From NCBI GenBank assembly GCA_025201865.1, contig MU602668.1, positions 166,496 to 180,570 on the forward strand: a stretch of 14,075 bases of DNA, written 5' to 3'. The notes below the pieces were generated by a model. It searched no databases. It was given only the letters and a program-made list of their open reading frames with translations, and was not told the DNA's origin. The position numbers were made by a program, and so were the translations under genes. This document shows, one piece after another, positions 7,322-14,075 of the stretch (position 1 is the first letter of the stretch; every line of letters starts with the position of its first letter). The stretch comes from Ramicandelaber brevisporus. Lineage: Eukaryota > Kickxellomycota > Ramicandelaberales > Ramicandelaberaceae.

Positions 7322-9643
7322 ATGGCTTCAACAGACTTTGCACCAGCTCCTTCAGCTCCACTTGCAGCCAAGCCCCAGTCGTCCTCTACGTCAGCAGCAA
7401 CTTCCAGCAGTGTCGCTCGTTCTCGCCGTACCACGCTTCCCTCCAGTGTGACCAGCAACAGCACCAACACCAACACCAGTGTACGCCACGTAGCTCCTTC
7501 CTCTGCCTCGTCCTCCTCCTCCTCTGGAAACAGCTTTGGTGCAGCGCTTGGTATGAGCGGACTTGTGGGTGGCTTGAACAGCTTTGGTTTTCCCGGTATT
7601 GGTGGCGGAGAAGATGAAGTTACTGCTGCAGCCAGTAAGCTCGCAGCCACTGTTCTTGCTGCTTCCAATAATAGTAGCAGTAAAAGTGGATATGCTTCAC
7701 CTCCTCTATCAGCATCTGACATCCATGACGGCATCCTCCGTGCAAGTTCCAGCGGCAGCAACAGCAGCAACAACAGCACCCAGCCTTTTGCCCTGGTTCC
7801 CGTCTCACTCAAGCCTACCATGAACTTCCTGGGCACGTGCAACATGCTGATTGGGCAGCACAGTATTCCCGATGTCTCGTTCTTTGTATCCCGTCCATCG
7901 CTCGCTTCATCGCCAACTGATACGCCATCTCCCGACACAAGCAGCAATCTGCCAGCCTCGCCCGCTGCAAGTACTGCTGGCTCTGACAATGGCGCAGACT
8001 CTTCACTGTCGATCGCTCCCACGGCCATTCCAGTTCCACGCCGAGGCTCCTTGTTTGACATGCTGTCGTCCCATTCGTCCTCATCGGCGTGCACCGGTTC
8101 TCACGTTGCTGGCGGTGTTGGCATCAGCAGCCTGGGCAACAGCGGCTCTGCAACACCTCGTATCCTGACTACCATCAAGCACGACTACTCCAGCATCTCT
8201 GTTGCATTTGCCTTCAAGGACTCGCCAGATGCATTCTACCGATTCCCAAGAGACTGCTTGGTTGAGCCAAACAATGTTGACGCGCCGTATCGATTGACTG
8301 TCACTCTGAACCACTACGGACTGAACTGTCTCCTGATGGGGCCAATTGCCAATGGCGATCCATCGAGCCTGCGGCTGACTGACTCCAAGATTATGCTCAC
8401 CAACGTATCACAGGCTTTGTGCGACGCATTGCTGGCCACCACGTTTGATGCAGCAACCGCCGCCATAACATCCACTCAAGCACATGCCCGCAATCTTTTG
8501 AACAGCAGCAAGCACCTGGCTTATCTTGGCAACAGACACTACAACTACTGTGCCTTCAATGGAAGTCAGCGCCTGGGCGGTGATTTGTGGCTCTCCAGTG
8601 AAATGCCCCAGTCTTTAGTGGATGACATCAACATGTCAAGACAGTTTGCCATGACTCCAATGTCTGAGTATGGCGGTGCATCTATTGCCACGCCTATCAT
8701 GGCTCGCTCTGGCTCGCACAACTTGACTGGCACAACCAAGGCCCTCACTGACGTGTCCCGCAAGTCATTCACATCTCCTCGCAACCGTCAGGCTGGCTAC
8801 GCAGCTGTGGACATGCCAACCGCCGCTGACCAACACCACGAGACTCCAGTCAAGCCAATGCCTCAGCATCAGAAGCGTCCTCGGTCTCCGTCAACTTCAT
8901 CTGTTGATGAAGATGTTCCATTGGCCAAGTCTCGCATGCCACAGCCTCAGCAACAGCGACAGCCAGCACAAGCCCGCACTGCTGGCCGTCCATCTGCATT
9001 CAAGATTGTTGCTCCTCCGCCTCTCCATGTTTCTGCCGAATCAGCATCTGCTGAGGGCACCACCAGCAAGTCTACTCAGCCACGGAAACTGCCATCTCGC
9101 ACAGATCCACTAAATGACTTGGCTTCGTCCAATGGTGGTCACGGCAATGCCGAGAACAGCGTTTCCACCACCCCAGTTCCAGCTTCAGCTCCAGCTGCTG
9201 CTGCTCAGACCACCCCAGCCACCTCTGCCAAGCGCTGTGAATACTGCCAAAGTCGCAACACTCCAATGTGGCGTCGTGGTCCAAATGGCGCTGGCACTCT
9301 TTGCAATGCTTGCGGTGTCAAGTGGAAGAACGGTAAGATTCTCGTTGGAGTCTCCTCTGGTACCAAAGCTACTACTGCTGCTACCACCACTGCTGCTGCT
9401 GCTGCTGCTGCTGCTTCAACTGACATTATTGAGGGCAAACGCAGACAGGATTCATCAGAGTCTACTACTACCGCCACTACAACTACCAACAAGCGTCGTC
9501 GCAATACACCAGTATCCAAGCCAGCCAACAGCGATAACGATGATGATGAAGACTACCAAGAACCATCCTCATCGTCAACTACATCTCGTCGCACTGCTAC
9601 AGCATCCACCGCATCTACCACAGCCTCTGCCGGCAATGTGTAA
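7322..9643 (+). CDS. GATA-type zinc-finger transcription factor (773 aa)
   Basis: Nuclear DNA-binding regulator. A single GATA finger lies at residues 639-664: CEYC, an 18-residue loop containing TPMWRRGPNGAGTL, then CNAC, followed by GVKWKNGKIL. The X18 loop is the second fungal GATA class (as in White Collar 2 and NsdD-like proteins) rather than the X17 class of AreA. The tail after the finger lacks the usual dense basic arm; basic clusters come later (GKRRQ, NKRRRN), then an acidic stretch (NDDDDEDY). Most of the rest is Ser/Thr/Ala/Gln-rich and probably disordered, except two blocks that look folded: about 155-195 (MNFLGTCNMLIGQ...DVSFFVSR) and about 279-380 (KHDYSSISVAFAF, YRFPRDCL, YRLTVTLNHYGLN). 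These may be an oligomerisation or cofactor domain that I cannot name. The start ATG is in a strong context (CGCCATGG) and is the first ATG after 1.6 kb. No intron. Its biological process (nitrogen, iron, light, development) cannot be decided from the sequence. Confidence 0.92.
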   Translation: MASTDFAPAPSAPLAAKPQSSSTSAATSSSVARSRRTTLPSSVTSNSTNTNTSVRHVAPSSASSSSSSGNSFGAALGMSGLVGGLNSFGFPGIGGGEDEVTAAASKLAATVLAASNNSSSKSGYASPPLSASDIHDGILRASSSGSNSSNNSTQPFALVPVSLKPTMNFLGTCNMLIGQHSIPDVSFFVSRPSLASSPTDTPSPDTSSNLPASPAASTAGSDNGADSSLSIAPTAIPVPRRGSLFDMLSSHSSSSACTGSHVAGGVGISSLGNSGSATPRILTTIKHDYSSISVAFAFKDSPDAFYRFPRDCLVEPNNVDAPYRLTVTLNHYGLNCLLMGPIANGDPSSLRLTDSKIMLTNVSQALCDALLATTFDAATAAITSTQAHARNLLNSSKHLAYLGNRHYNYCAFNGSQRLGGDLWLSSEMPQSLVDDINMSRQFAMTPMSEYGGASIATPIMARSGSHNLTGTTKALTDVSRKSFTSPRNRQAGYAAVDMPTAADQHHETPVKPMPQHQKRPRSPSTSSVDEDVPLAKSRMPQPQQQRQPAQARTAGRPSAFKIVAPPPLHVSAESASAEGTTSKSTQPRKLPSRTDPLNDLASSNGGHGNAENSVSTTPVPASAPAAAAQTTPATSAKRCEYCQSRNTPMWRRGPNGAGTLCNACGVKWKNGKILVGVSSGTKATTAATTTAAAAAAAASTDIIEGKRRQDSSESTTTATTTTNKRRRNTPVSKPANSDNDDDEDYQEPSSSSTTSRRTATASTASTTASAGNV
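9392..9415 (+). repeat. GCT codon run encoding poly-alanine
   Basis: Perfect GCT repeat about 27 residues after the last zinc-binding cysteine of the GATA factor. It encodes a short poly-Ala tract between the finger and the basic clusters. Confidence 0.9.
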
Positions 9644-9825
9644 TACCCCTTAACCTCCCTCTTCTGCATCGATACAGACCTAATTTGTTTTTTTTCATTC
9701 GTCCGTGATTAGCAGTTAAATCACGATTCTTGACTTCCCTCTTTGTTTGTCTTTTACTCATTCGCTGTCTACATTTTTTTCATTCCCTATTACTACTACT
9801 ACTACCACTGTCTACTACATACCTT

Positions 9826-9831
9826 TTTATT
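9826..9831 (-). terminator. Polyadenylation signal AATAAA for F-box gene B
   Basis: TTTATT on the plus strand, AATAAA on the minus strand, about 140 bases past the stop of the gene at 9971-11443. It lies upstream of the plus-strand signal at 9913, so the two convergent transcripts would overlap at their 3' ends. Confidence 0.4.
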
Positions 9832-9912
9832 TCCTATTAGCACATGGTCGATGTTTTGTACATTCTACTACTAATTGATAACACTCACTAAATTTAGACT
9901 GTCGTTTTAAAC

Positions 9913-9918
9913 AATAAA
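9913..9918 (+). terminator. Polyadenylation signal AATAAA for the GATA gene
   Basis: Canonical AATAAA 270 bases after the GATA stop codon, followed by a T8 run and AT-rich DNA (9919-9950), a typical cleavage-site environment. The 327 bp between the two convergent stop codons hold no other gene; a TACTACTACTAC run occurs at about 9791-9804. Confidence 0.55.
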
Positions 9919-9970
9919 CTTTTTTTTAAGTTTATATTAAGTTTAGTAATGTAAAATCTAAAACACATGA

Positions 9971-11443
9971 TCAATGCAGAGTTATGATGCGAATAGCAAG
10001 CTTAGTAAGATGCGGATTGAGCTGGTTATGAAGGCTGGGACTGATCGCGAGTTGTCTCAAGTGGGGCAAAGAGCGTATTAGACTCACGAAAGGAACACAA
10101 TCAACGACGCCTGCATAGATTAGGACTAGATGCCGAACGTTACTGCCTGAGTGTCCAATCAATACTAGATCTGGAATGGCTACATTTTGCAAGCGCAGTT
10201 CTGTGAGAGTTGGAAGTCCAAGTATAAATTGTAGGTGTGTAATACTACCAATGTCACAACGCTCCAAGGCTAACGAGCGAAGGCGTGTGAATGACTCGGG
10301 AGTGAGTGTCAATAGAACCTGACCAGAAAGTGACATTGTCTTGATAAAGCGGCATCTGGAACCAAGGTTGCCAAGGTCAACCGCCAATCCTGTAGATGCA
10401 GTCACTGTCAGCAATGTGAGATGTGGATAAGTATTGCCAATAAACACCTCTAAATTGGGAATGATGCTCGAGTCATGAAACTCGAGAGACAAGTTCGTAA
10501 CATTCGACCAGACCTGGCTTCCAATGACATTGTCACTCTCGAGTGGTGATGAAAAGTGGCCTGTACCGGGTAATGCCAGCAATGGTGGTGATTGCTTGGG
10601 AGTCAGCAGCAGCATTGATTTCATCTTGGGAAAGAGATGCGGTCGCAAATGAACGAGAACTGCCCTGCAGCACAAGCTAATTGCAAGATATTCCATGCTC
10701 TTGAATGGAGGGTGGCTGGGACCAAGCAAGTCAAAGAGCCGCAGAAATGGCGCAATGCAAAAACTGAGATTGTGAGAACATGCCAGATGGGTAACGAGTG
10801 GTAGAACTGCATGCATGTCTGGTGGAATGCGCGCAATGTCTTGTCTGCCCTGAACAGCCAAGTTTCGAGATTTTACACGATATGGGGAATGCATCCAACA
10901 CCTAACCAGCGAGGAGAGGAGCGGTAGTGTGTCAGAAATCTCCAAATGAAGTCCACCAACTATCACAGTGAGCCTGCTCAGACATGGATGCTGTTCGATT
11001 GCATCAACTAGCGAGTTTATTGTAGCATTAGTTGGCTCAACGTCCACAGATAGTGTGAAGTGAGACAATCTTGGAAGCATCCCGCCGTTTGCTCCATCCA
11101 AACACGGCCAAATGTAGCTTGAGATCGAGGCTTTCAGCTGAGTTGTGCCGTCAACAAACGACAGCCACGGCTCGTTGGCGCCATCAAATCTCCGGTGCTC
11201 ATCTGCCAAGTCGATTGTTCGCACAAACCGACCGTAGATGCGCAGTCGGTCAAGTGATTCTCGCAGAGTAGAATAGCCCTCAAGAACGGCGTTCAGAGGC
11301 AAAACAGACCAGGCATGTGGTGCAAGGACGGCAAAGAACGAGCGACTGGTGCAAAGCAAACGAGCTGCTTCATCTCGCGACAGCATAGACAGGGTGTAGC
11401 GCGCCAGGTCCTCTGGCAGATTGTGGAGCCGAAAGCTACTCAT
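9971..11443 (-). CDS. F-box/LRR-like protein B (490 aa)
   Basis: Probable F-box/LRR adaptor of an SCF ubiquitin ligase. The F-box-like segment is at residues 5-50: LHNLPEDLARYTLSML, EAARLLCTSRSFF, then LAPHAW. It is followed by leucine-rich repeat-like segments (LSHFTLSV, LSRLTVIV, VTNLSLEF, LTLLTVTA, LRSLALERC, LTELRLQN, LRQLAISP). It is a diverged paralogue of the gene at 65-1720: the same EAAR.L...RSF...L.P.AW pattern, then YG.FVR and an FV...T.L segment at matching positions. The start is the ATG at 11443. The open frame extends 40 codons further to a GTG and would add a Val/Ala-rich segment, but that part is a translated microsatellite in the leader, so I exclude it. The ATG is preceded by a two-codon upstream ORF that overlaps it. 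No intron. Substrate unknown. Confidence 0.8.
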   Translation of the reverse strand: MSSFRLHNLPEDLARYTLSMLSRDEAARLLCTSRSFFAVLAPHAWSVLPLNAVLEGYSTLRESLDRLRIYGRFVRTIDLADEHRRFDGANEPWLSFVDGTTQLKASISSYIWPCLDGANGGMLPRLSHFTLSVDVEPTNATINSLVDAIEQHPCLSRLTVIVGGLHLEISDTLPLLSSLVRCWMHSPYRVKSRNLAVQGRQDIARIPPDMHAVLPLVTHLACSHNLSFCIAPFLRLFDLLGPSHPPFKSMEYLAISLCCRAVLVHLRPHLFPKMKSMLLLTPKQSPPLLALPGTGHFSSPLESDNVIGSQVWSNVTNLSLEFHDSSIIPNLEVFIGNTYPHLTLLTVTASTGLAVDLGNLGSRCRFIKTMSLSGQVLLTLTPESFTRLRSLALERCDIGSITHLQFILGLPTLTELRLQNVAIPDLVLIGHSGSNVRHLVLIYAGVVDCVPFVSLIRSLPHLRQLAISPSLHNQLNPHLTKLAIRIITLH

Positions 11444-11448
11444 CTCAT
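11440..11448 (-). promoter_or_regulatory. Minimal upstream ORF (Met-Arg-stop) overlapping the start codon of F-box gene B
   Basis: On the minus strand the bases read ATGAGATGAG. The upstream ATG (11448-11446), AGA and TGA (11442-11440) form a two-codon ORF whose stop overlaps the main ATG (11443-11441) as ATGA. It is the only upstream ATG in roughly 145 bases of leader. Such an arrangement would make main-ORF translation depend on leaky scanning or termination-reinitiation; this function is inferred. Confidence 0.5.
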
Positions 11449-11685
11449 CTACCACTACTACTGCTACTACTGCTACTGCTACCAGCACCACTTTGAAAAA
11501 AAAATAGGTATTGTTTGCGGCTTGAAAAAGAGAGAGAGTGAAAAGGAGGCTTGCTGGTAGCACAAGACTTGGTGTGGTGTGATTGGGTGGGCAACATCCC
11601 TTATTCAGAAGTGGGGATCCGAGTGCAACTTTTCGTGTATAGGGAGGCTGTAGAAGGGTCAGGGTCAGTTCACTGTATAGTCAAT

Positions 11686-11713
11686 GAGAGAGGGAGAGAG
11701 GGAGAGAGGGAGA
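11686..11713. repeat. GAGAGAGG octamer repeat
   Basis: Three to four tandem copies of GAGAGAGG, purine-only on the plus strand. As CT on the minus strand it could lie in the promoter or leader of F-box gene B. Confidence 0.8.
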
Positions 11714-11895
11714 CTTTGGTCTCAATGGGATCTGGGCGTGGCATCGATGTGAATGAAGGAACCCTGTTCAGCTAAAAAAAAAAAAGCTTTTACACAAGCC
11801 TCACAAGCCCAGCAGTCATTGTGGTCGCTGCGGCCATTTAGATGTTTTACGAGGCTTGTTTTTTTTTCTGGTCAAAGAGAGGAATTGGGGGAAGA

Positions 11896-11901
11896 TATAA
11901 A
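11896..11901 (+). promoter_or_regulatory. TATA box of the metacaspase gene
   Basis: TATAAA in GATATAAAGTAC context, 162 bases upstream of the metacaspase ATG. No ATG lies between the two, and the intervening DNA is C/A/T-rich like the other leaders, so a transcription start around 11925-11990 is plausible. Confidence 0.5.
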
Positions 11902-11986
11902 GTACATTGGTCATCGCTGCAACCCTCGCTATCTCATTCAGAACCTTCATCACTTCATTCACAAACACATCACCTTATTCATAGCA

Positions 11987-12009
11987 GCACGCACACACAC
12001 GCGCGCGCA
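11987..12009. repeat. Alternating purine-pyrimidine tract (CA/CG)
   Basis: 23 bases alternate strictly between purine and pyrimidine (GCACG, a CA run, then a CG run), the class of sequence able to adopt Z-DNA. It lies 54 bases before the metacaspase ATG and is followed by a TTTC repeat. Confidence 0.7.
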
Positions 12010-12062
12010 ACCTTTCTTTCTTTCTTTTCTTTTTAACACAAACTACTATCTCAAACACTACA

Positions 12063-13271
12063 ATGTCTGATTACGAGCAGGACGTCGAGGAGCACTTCGA
12101 GGAGCAAGACAACTACGAGGAAGAGGCCGACGAGGTTGAGGAGGCCGAGGAGCACGAGGAAGAAGAAGAGGAGCAAGAAGAAGAGGAGGCCGAGGAGGAA
12201 GAGGAGCAAGAAGAGGAAGAGGAAGTCGAGGAAGAAGAGGTCGAGGAAGAGGTTGAGGAAGAGGTTGAGGAAGAGGAAGAGGAAGAGGAAGAAGAGGAAG
12301 AAGAGCATGACTCCGACGACGAAGATGATGATGAAGAGGTCGAAGTACGCGAGGTTGAGTACGATAGTGATGGCGAGGTCATTGTGGTTACTGAGACTAC
12401 CGAGACTATCTACTACACCTACGATGAGTACTACGATGACGTTGAGCTCTGTGACTATTCCGGTGATCGCAAGGCACTTCTCATTGGCATCAACTACCCT
12501 AACTCCTCTGGTCCACTCAAGGGTTGCATCAACGACGTCCGCAACGCACAGCAGAACATCCTGCCCGTCTATGGCTACCAGCAGCACGAGATTCGTGTCA
12601 TGACTGACGACTTGGACCCAAGCTCGCCAGATTACCCATCCAGGGCCAACATCCTGGCTGCCATGCGCTGGCTCGTTGAGGATGCAGAGCACTCCTCTGT
12701 GAGAACTATTTGGTTCTCGGGTCATGGTGGTCCGGAGGAGGATCTCGATGGCGACGAAGATGACGGCAACGACGAGGCAATTTGCCCTGCTGACTACGAG
12801 ACCGCCGGCACCATTATCGATGACGACATGAACCGCATTCTGGTGCAATCGCTTCCACCTGGTGCTCGCCTTACTGCCATCTTCGATTGCTGCCACTCTG
12901 GTTCCGCTCTTGACCTGCCACTTCTCTACAACGCCACTGGCCAGCTCAAGAAGTCCAATCGTGTCGCTTACAAGAAGGATGGCACGTATGACGCCGAAGG
13001 TGACCAGCGCAAGGGCAACAAGCACGCCGATGTTGTGTTCTTGTCGGGCTGCATGGACACGCAGACCTCGAGCGATGTTCCAATTGGCAACTCGGGAATT
13101 GGTGCACTGACTCGTGCTTTCACCGAAGTTCTGGAGGCATCTGGTCACGAGATTAGCTATGGCCAGCTCTTGGAGGGCATTCGTGATATGCTCAAGGCGG
13201 GTAGCTTCGAGCAGGTTCCACAGCTCAGCGCCGCCCGTAAGATTCGTCTTGACGAAATCTACCAAATGTAA
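12063..13271 (+). CDS. MCA1: Type I metacaspase with acidic prodomain (402 aa)
   Basis: Calcium-dependent cysteine peptidase of clan CD that cleaves after Arg or Lys; fungal members act in proteostasis, ageing and stress-linked death. The catalytic domain starts near residue 134 with RKALLIGINY and LKGCINDVRN. The catalytic His is H221 in WFSGHGG and the nucleophile is C277 in DCCHSGS; both are present. The following DLDGDEDDGNDE and ALDLP motifs match fungal MCA1. The C-terminal p10-like part is complete (ADVVFLSGCMDTQTS, GALTRAF, QLLEGIRDML), so the enzyme should be active. The N-terminus is odd: instead of the usual Pro/Gln-rich prodomain, residues 1-130 are dominated by Glu and Asp, with long Glu runs, then a Tyr/Asp-rich stretch. 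The ATG at 12063 is the first after the TATA box, in CACTACAATG context. No intron. An antisense frame spans the whole gene but is a codon-bias shadow. Confidence 0.93.
   Translation: MSDYEQDVEEHFEEQDNYEEEADEVEEAEEHEEEEEEQEEEEAEEEEEQEEEEEVEEEEVEEEVEEEVEEEEEEEEEEEEEHDSDDEDDDEEVEVREVEYDSDGEVIVVTETTETIYYTYDEYYDDVELCDYSGDRKALLIGINYPNSSGPLKGCINDVRNAQQNILPVYGYQQHEIRVMTDDLDPSSPDYPSRANILAAMRWLVEDAEHSSVRTIWFSGHGGPEEDLDGDEDDGNDEAICPADYETAGTIIDDDMNRILVQSLPPGARLTAIFDCCHSGSALDLPLLYNATGQLKKSNRVAYKKDGTYDAEGDQRKGNKHADVVFLSGCMDTQTSSDVPIGNSGIGALTRAFTEVLEASGHEISYGQLLEGIRDMLKAGSFEQVPQLSAARKIRLDEIYQM
12100..12320 (+). repeat. Purine-rich GAG/GAA codon repeat encoding poly-Glu
   Basis: Nearly pure-purine stretch of GAG and GAA codons with interspersed GTC/GTT, GCC and CAA, encoding Glu runs broken by Val, Ala and Gln in the metacaspase prodomain. 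Subrepeats such as GAGGTTGAGGAAGA recur around 12238-12275, consistent with growth by slippage. Confidence 0.85.
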
Positions 13272-14075
13272 GCACAATGCATGTTGTTTACCATTAATTT
13301 TGTTAAGCCCCTTTAATATTTGTGTTTTAATTGAACATGATATTGTTATGATAATAATATGGAATGACAGGCTGAGCATTTTGCAGCTTCTCATAATATC
13401 GAATGCACAGTGGAGTCTGCCGGTTTTCTTTGCGGTAGATTCAGCTCTAGCCAGTCTACAGTTTATTACTCCCCCAACGAGTTCAATGTGGTCTCGTATG
13501 AAGGTTGAGACTTCAGCGATGTCGATTCAAAGAAGACAACCTCAAGTAATCCAGGTGAAGCCAGAGCCAGAGCCTCGAGTGCATGGCTCAAGGCTCGGTT
13601 CCGCCGTCCATCTGCCGTTTAAGCAAGCGTAATCACAATCATGATTACATTCCCATTCCCATTCCCATTCACATTCGCAGTCGCATCATATCTTTATTCT
13701 CTGGCCAATTCTTTACCTTTTGCATCATTGATTTCTTTTCATTCTCTTTCATTCTTTCTTTCTGCATCATTGAACGTGCACTGTCATTTACTCCATAGCA
13801 ACAAGGACGGAGCTGTTTAGCAGATAAAGCAAAGGATTCAAGTGAAGGCAGCAGCAGAACGAACAGGGGGAATGTTGGCAGCCAAAATTGTTGCAAAATG
13901 ACCTTGGGGCCACAATTGTGACCACCACACGCCAGCGCAACACCCAAATTGGCGCCGATTATATTTCTTCTCCCTCCACGAGACGACTGGCCGCATTCAT
14001 ATCAGCACACAAGTGTGCCATCCACGCCAGTGCTTTTGATGCAGAGGTACTTCCTATTAGCGGACATCACGCCTC
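13272..14075. other. Region downstream of the metacaspase; no gene recognised
   Basis: The first roughly 110 bases are AT-rich and suit a 3' UTR (AATATT, AATAATATGG), without a canonical AATAAA. A plus-strand frame with an ATG at 13486 gives only 48 residues to 13632 and has no recognised motif. From 13640 the plus strand is pyrimidine-rich (ATTCNC hexamers, TTTC runs, an 11-base direct repeat TGCATCATTGA at 13721 and 13763). A CCAAT lies at about 13706. A TTGGCGCC palindrome-containing site at 13949-13956 and an inverted repeat GCACAC-AA-GTGTGC at 14005-14018 follow. This could be promoter DNA for a gene beyond the window edge. Confidence 0.5.
13649..13678 (+). repeat. ATTCNC hexamer repeat
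   Basis: Three perfect ATTCCC units followed by ATTCAC and ATTCGC, in non-coding DNA after the metacaspase. Confidence 0.85.

Larger units (their letters stand above)
11444..12062. other. Divergent promoter region between F-box gene B and the metacaspase
   Basis: 619 bp hold both promoters. The minus-strand leader of gene B includes a (GTA/GCA)n trinucleotide stretch (11449-11485), a T9 run and a CT-rich stretch. The centre has a GAGAGAGG repeat. The metacaspase side has a TATA box, an alternating purine/pyrimidine tract, TTTCTTTCTTTC tracts and no ATG after 11844. No gene was seen; frames here are low complexity. Confidence 0.7.

Noticed and set aside
6337-7451. Several 80-140 codon plus-strand frames upstream of the GATA gene
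   Set aside because: They begin with GTG or TTG only, consist of Ser/Thr/Leu/Phe/His low complexity from CT and CA repeats, and one overlaps the GATA start out of frame.
11444-11563. 40-residue Val/Ala-rich N-terminal extension of F-box protein B, resembling a signal or membrane segment
   Set aside because: It starts at GTG, not ATG, and the hydrophobic run is the translation of a trinucleotide microsatellite in the leader.
12051-13394. 447-codon antisense open frame covering the whole metacaspase
   Set aside because: It mirrors a gene with clear catalytic motifs. The C-terminal half is the Leu/Phe-rich complement of the Glu codons, and the frame has no recognisable domain.
13486-13632. 48-codon frame with VKPE and MKVE sumoylation-like motifs
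   Set aside because: Short, no homology recognised, and such four-residue motifs are expected by chance.
13949-13956. TTGGCGCC, an E2F/MBF-like element
   Set aside because: A single 8-mer with no known downstream gene in the window; cannot be supported.
1-14075. tRNA, rRNA, CRISPR arrays, transposons or viral genes
   Set aside because: I looked for TPsiC-like motifs, spaced direct repeats, terminal inverted repeats and transposase or polymerase motifs and saw none.

Overview
The window looks like nuclear DNA of a fungus, probably an early-diverging, intron-poor one. It holds a signal recognition particle subunit (SRP72), a type I metacaspase, a GATA zinc-finger factor of the X18-loop class and two F-box/leucine-rich-repeat proteins. 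All six genes run as single open frames of 0.8-2.3 kb with no visible intron. Intergenic DNA has pyrimidine-rich leaders, TATA boxes and AATAAA signals. A Kickxellomycotina/Zoopagomycota-like source is only a guess from intron poverty and gene style; the sequence itself does not prove it.

Layout. (1) 65-1720, minus: F-box/LRR-like protein A. (2) 1721-2307: divergent intergenic region. (3) 2308-4557, plus: SRP72. (4) 4685-5491, plus: a 268-residue protein with a Gly/Asn/Arg-rich linker and a C-terminal domain resembling the NTF2 fold, starting only 127 bp after SRP72. (5) 5492-7321: 1.8 kb without a gene, containing two perfect UGUAAAUA (PUF-type) motifs, CTCA-type tandem repeats, a TATA box and a very long pyrimidine-rich stretch with no ATG on the plus strand. 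(6) 7322-9643, plus: GATA factor. (7) 9644-9970: convergent 3' flanks with interleaved polyadenylation signals. (8) 9971-11443, minus: F-box/LRR-like protein B, related to A. (9) 11444-12062: divergent promoter region with GA repeats, a TATA box and a purine/pyrimidine-alternating CA/CG tract. (10) 12063-13271, plus: metacaspase with a poly-glutamate N-terminus. (11) 13272-14075: no gene recognised.

The genes do not form an obvious pathway; this reads as an ordinary chromosomal neighbourhood of housekeeping and regulatory genes. The most striking signal is the roughly 1.6 kb (5721-7321) upstream of the GATA factor. It has no ATG at all on the coding strand and about 35 on the other strand, as expected of a very long 5' leader under selection against upstream start codons. 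Second are the tandem PUF/forkhead-like motifs, the minimal M-R-stop upstream ORF overlapping the start of F-box gene B, and the unusual acidic metacaspase prodomain.
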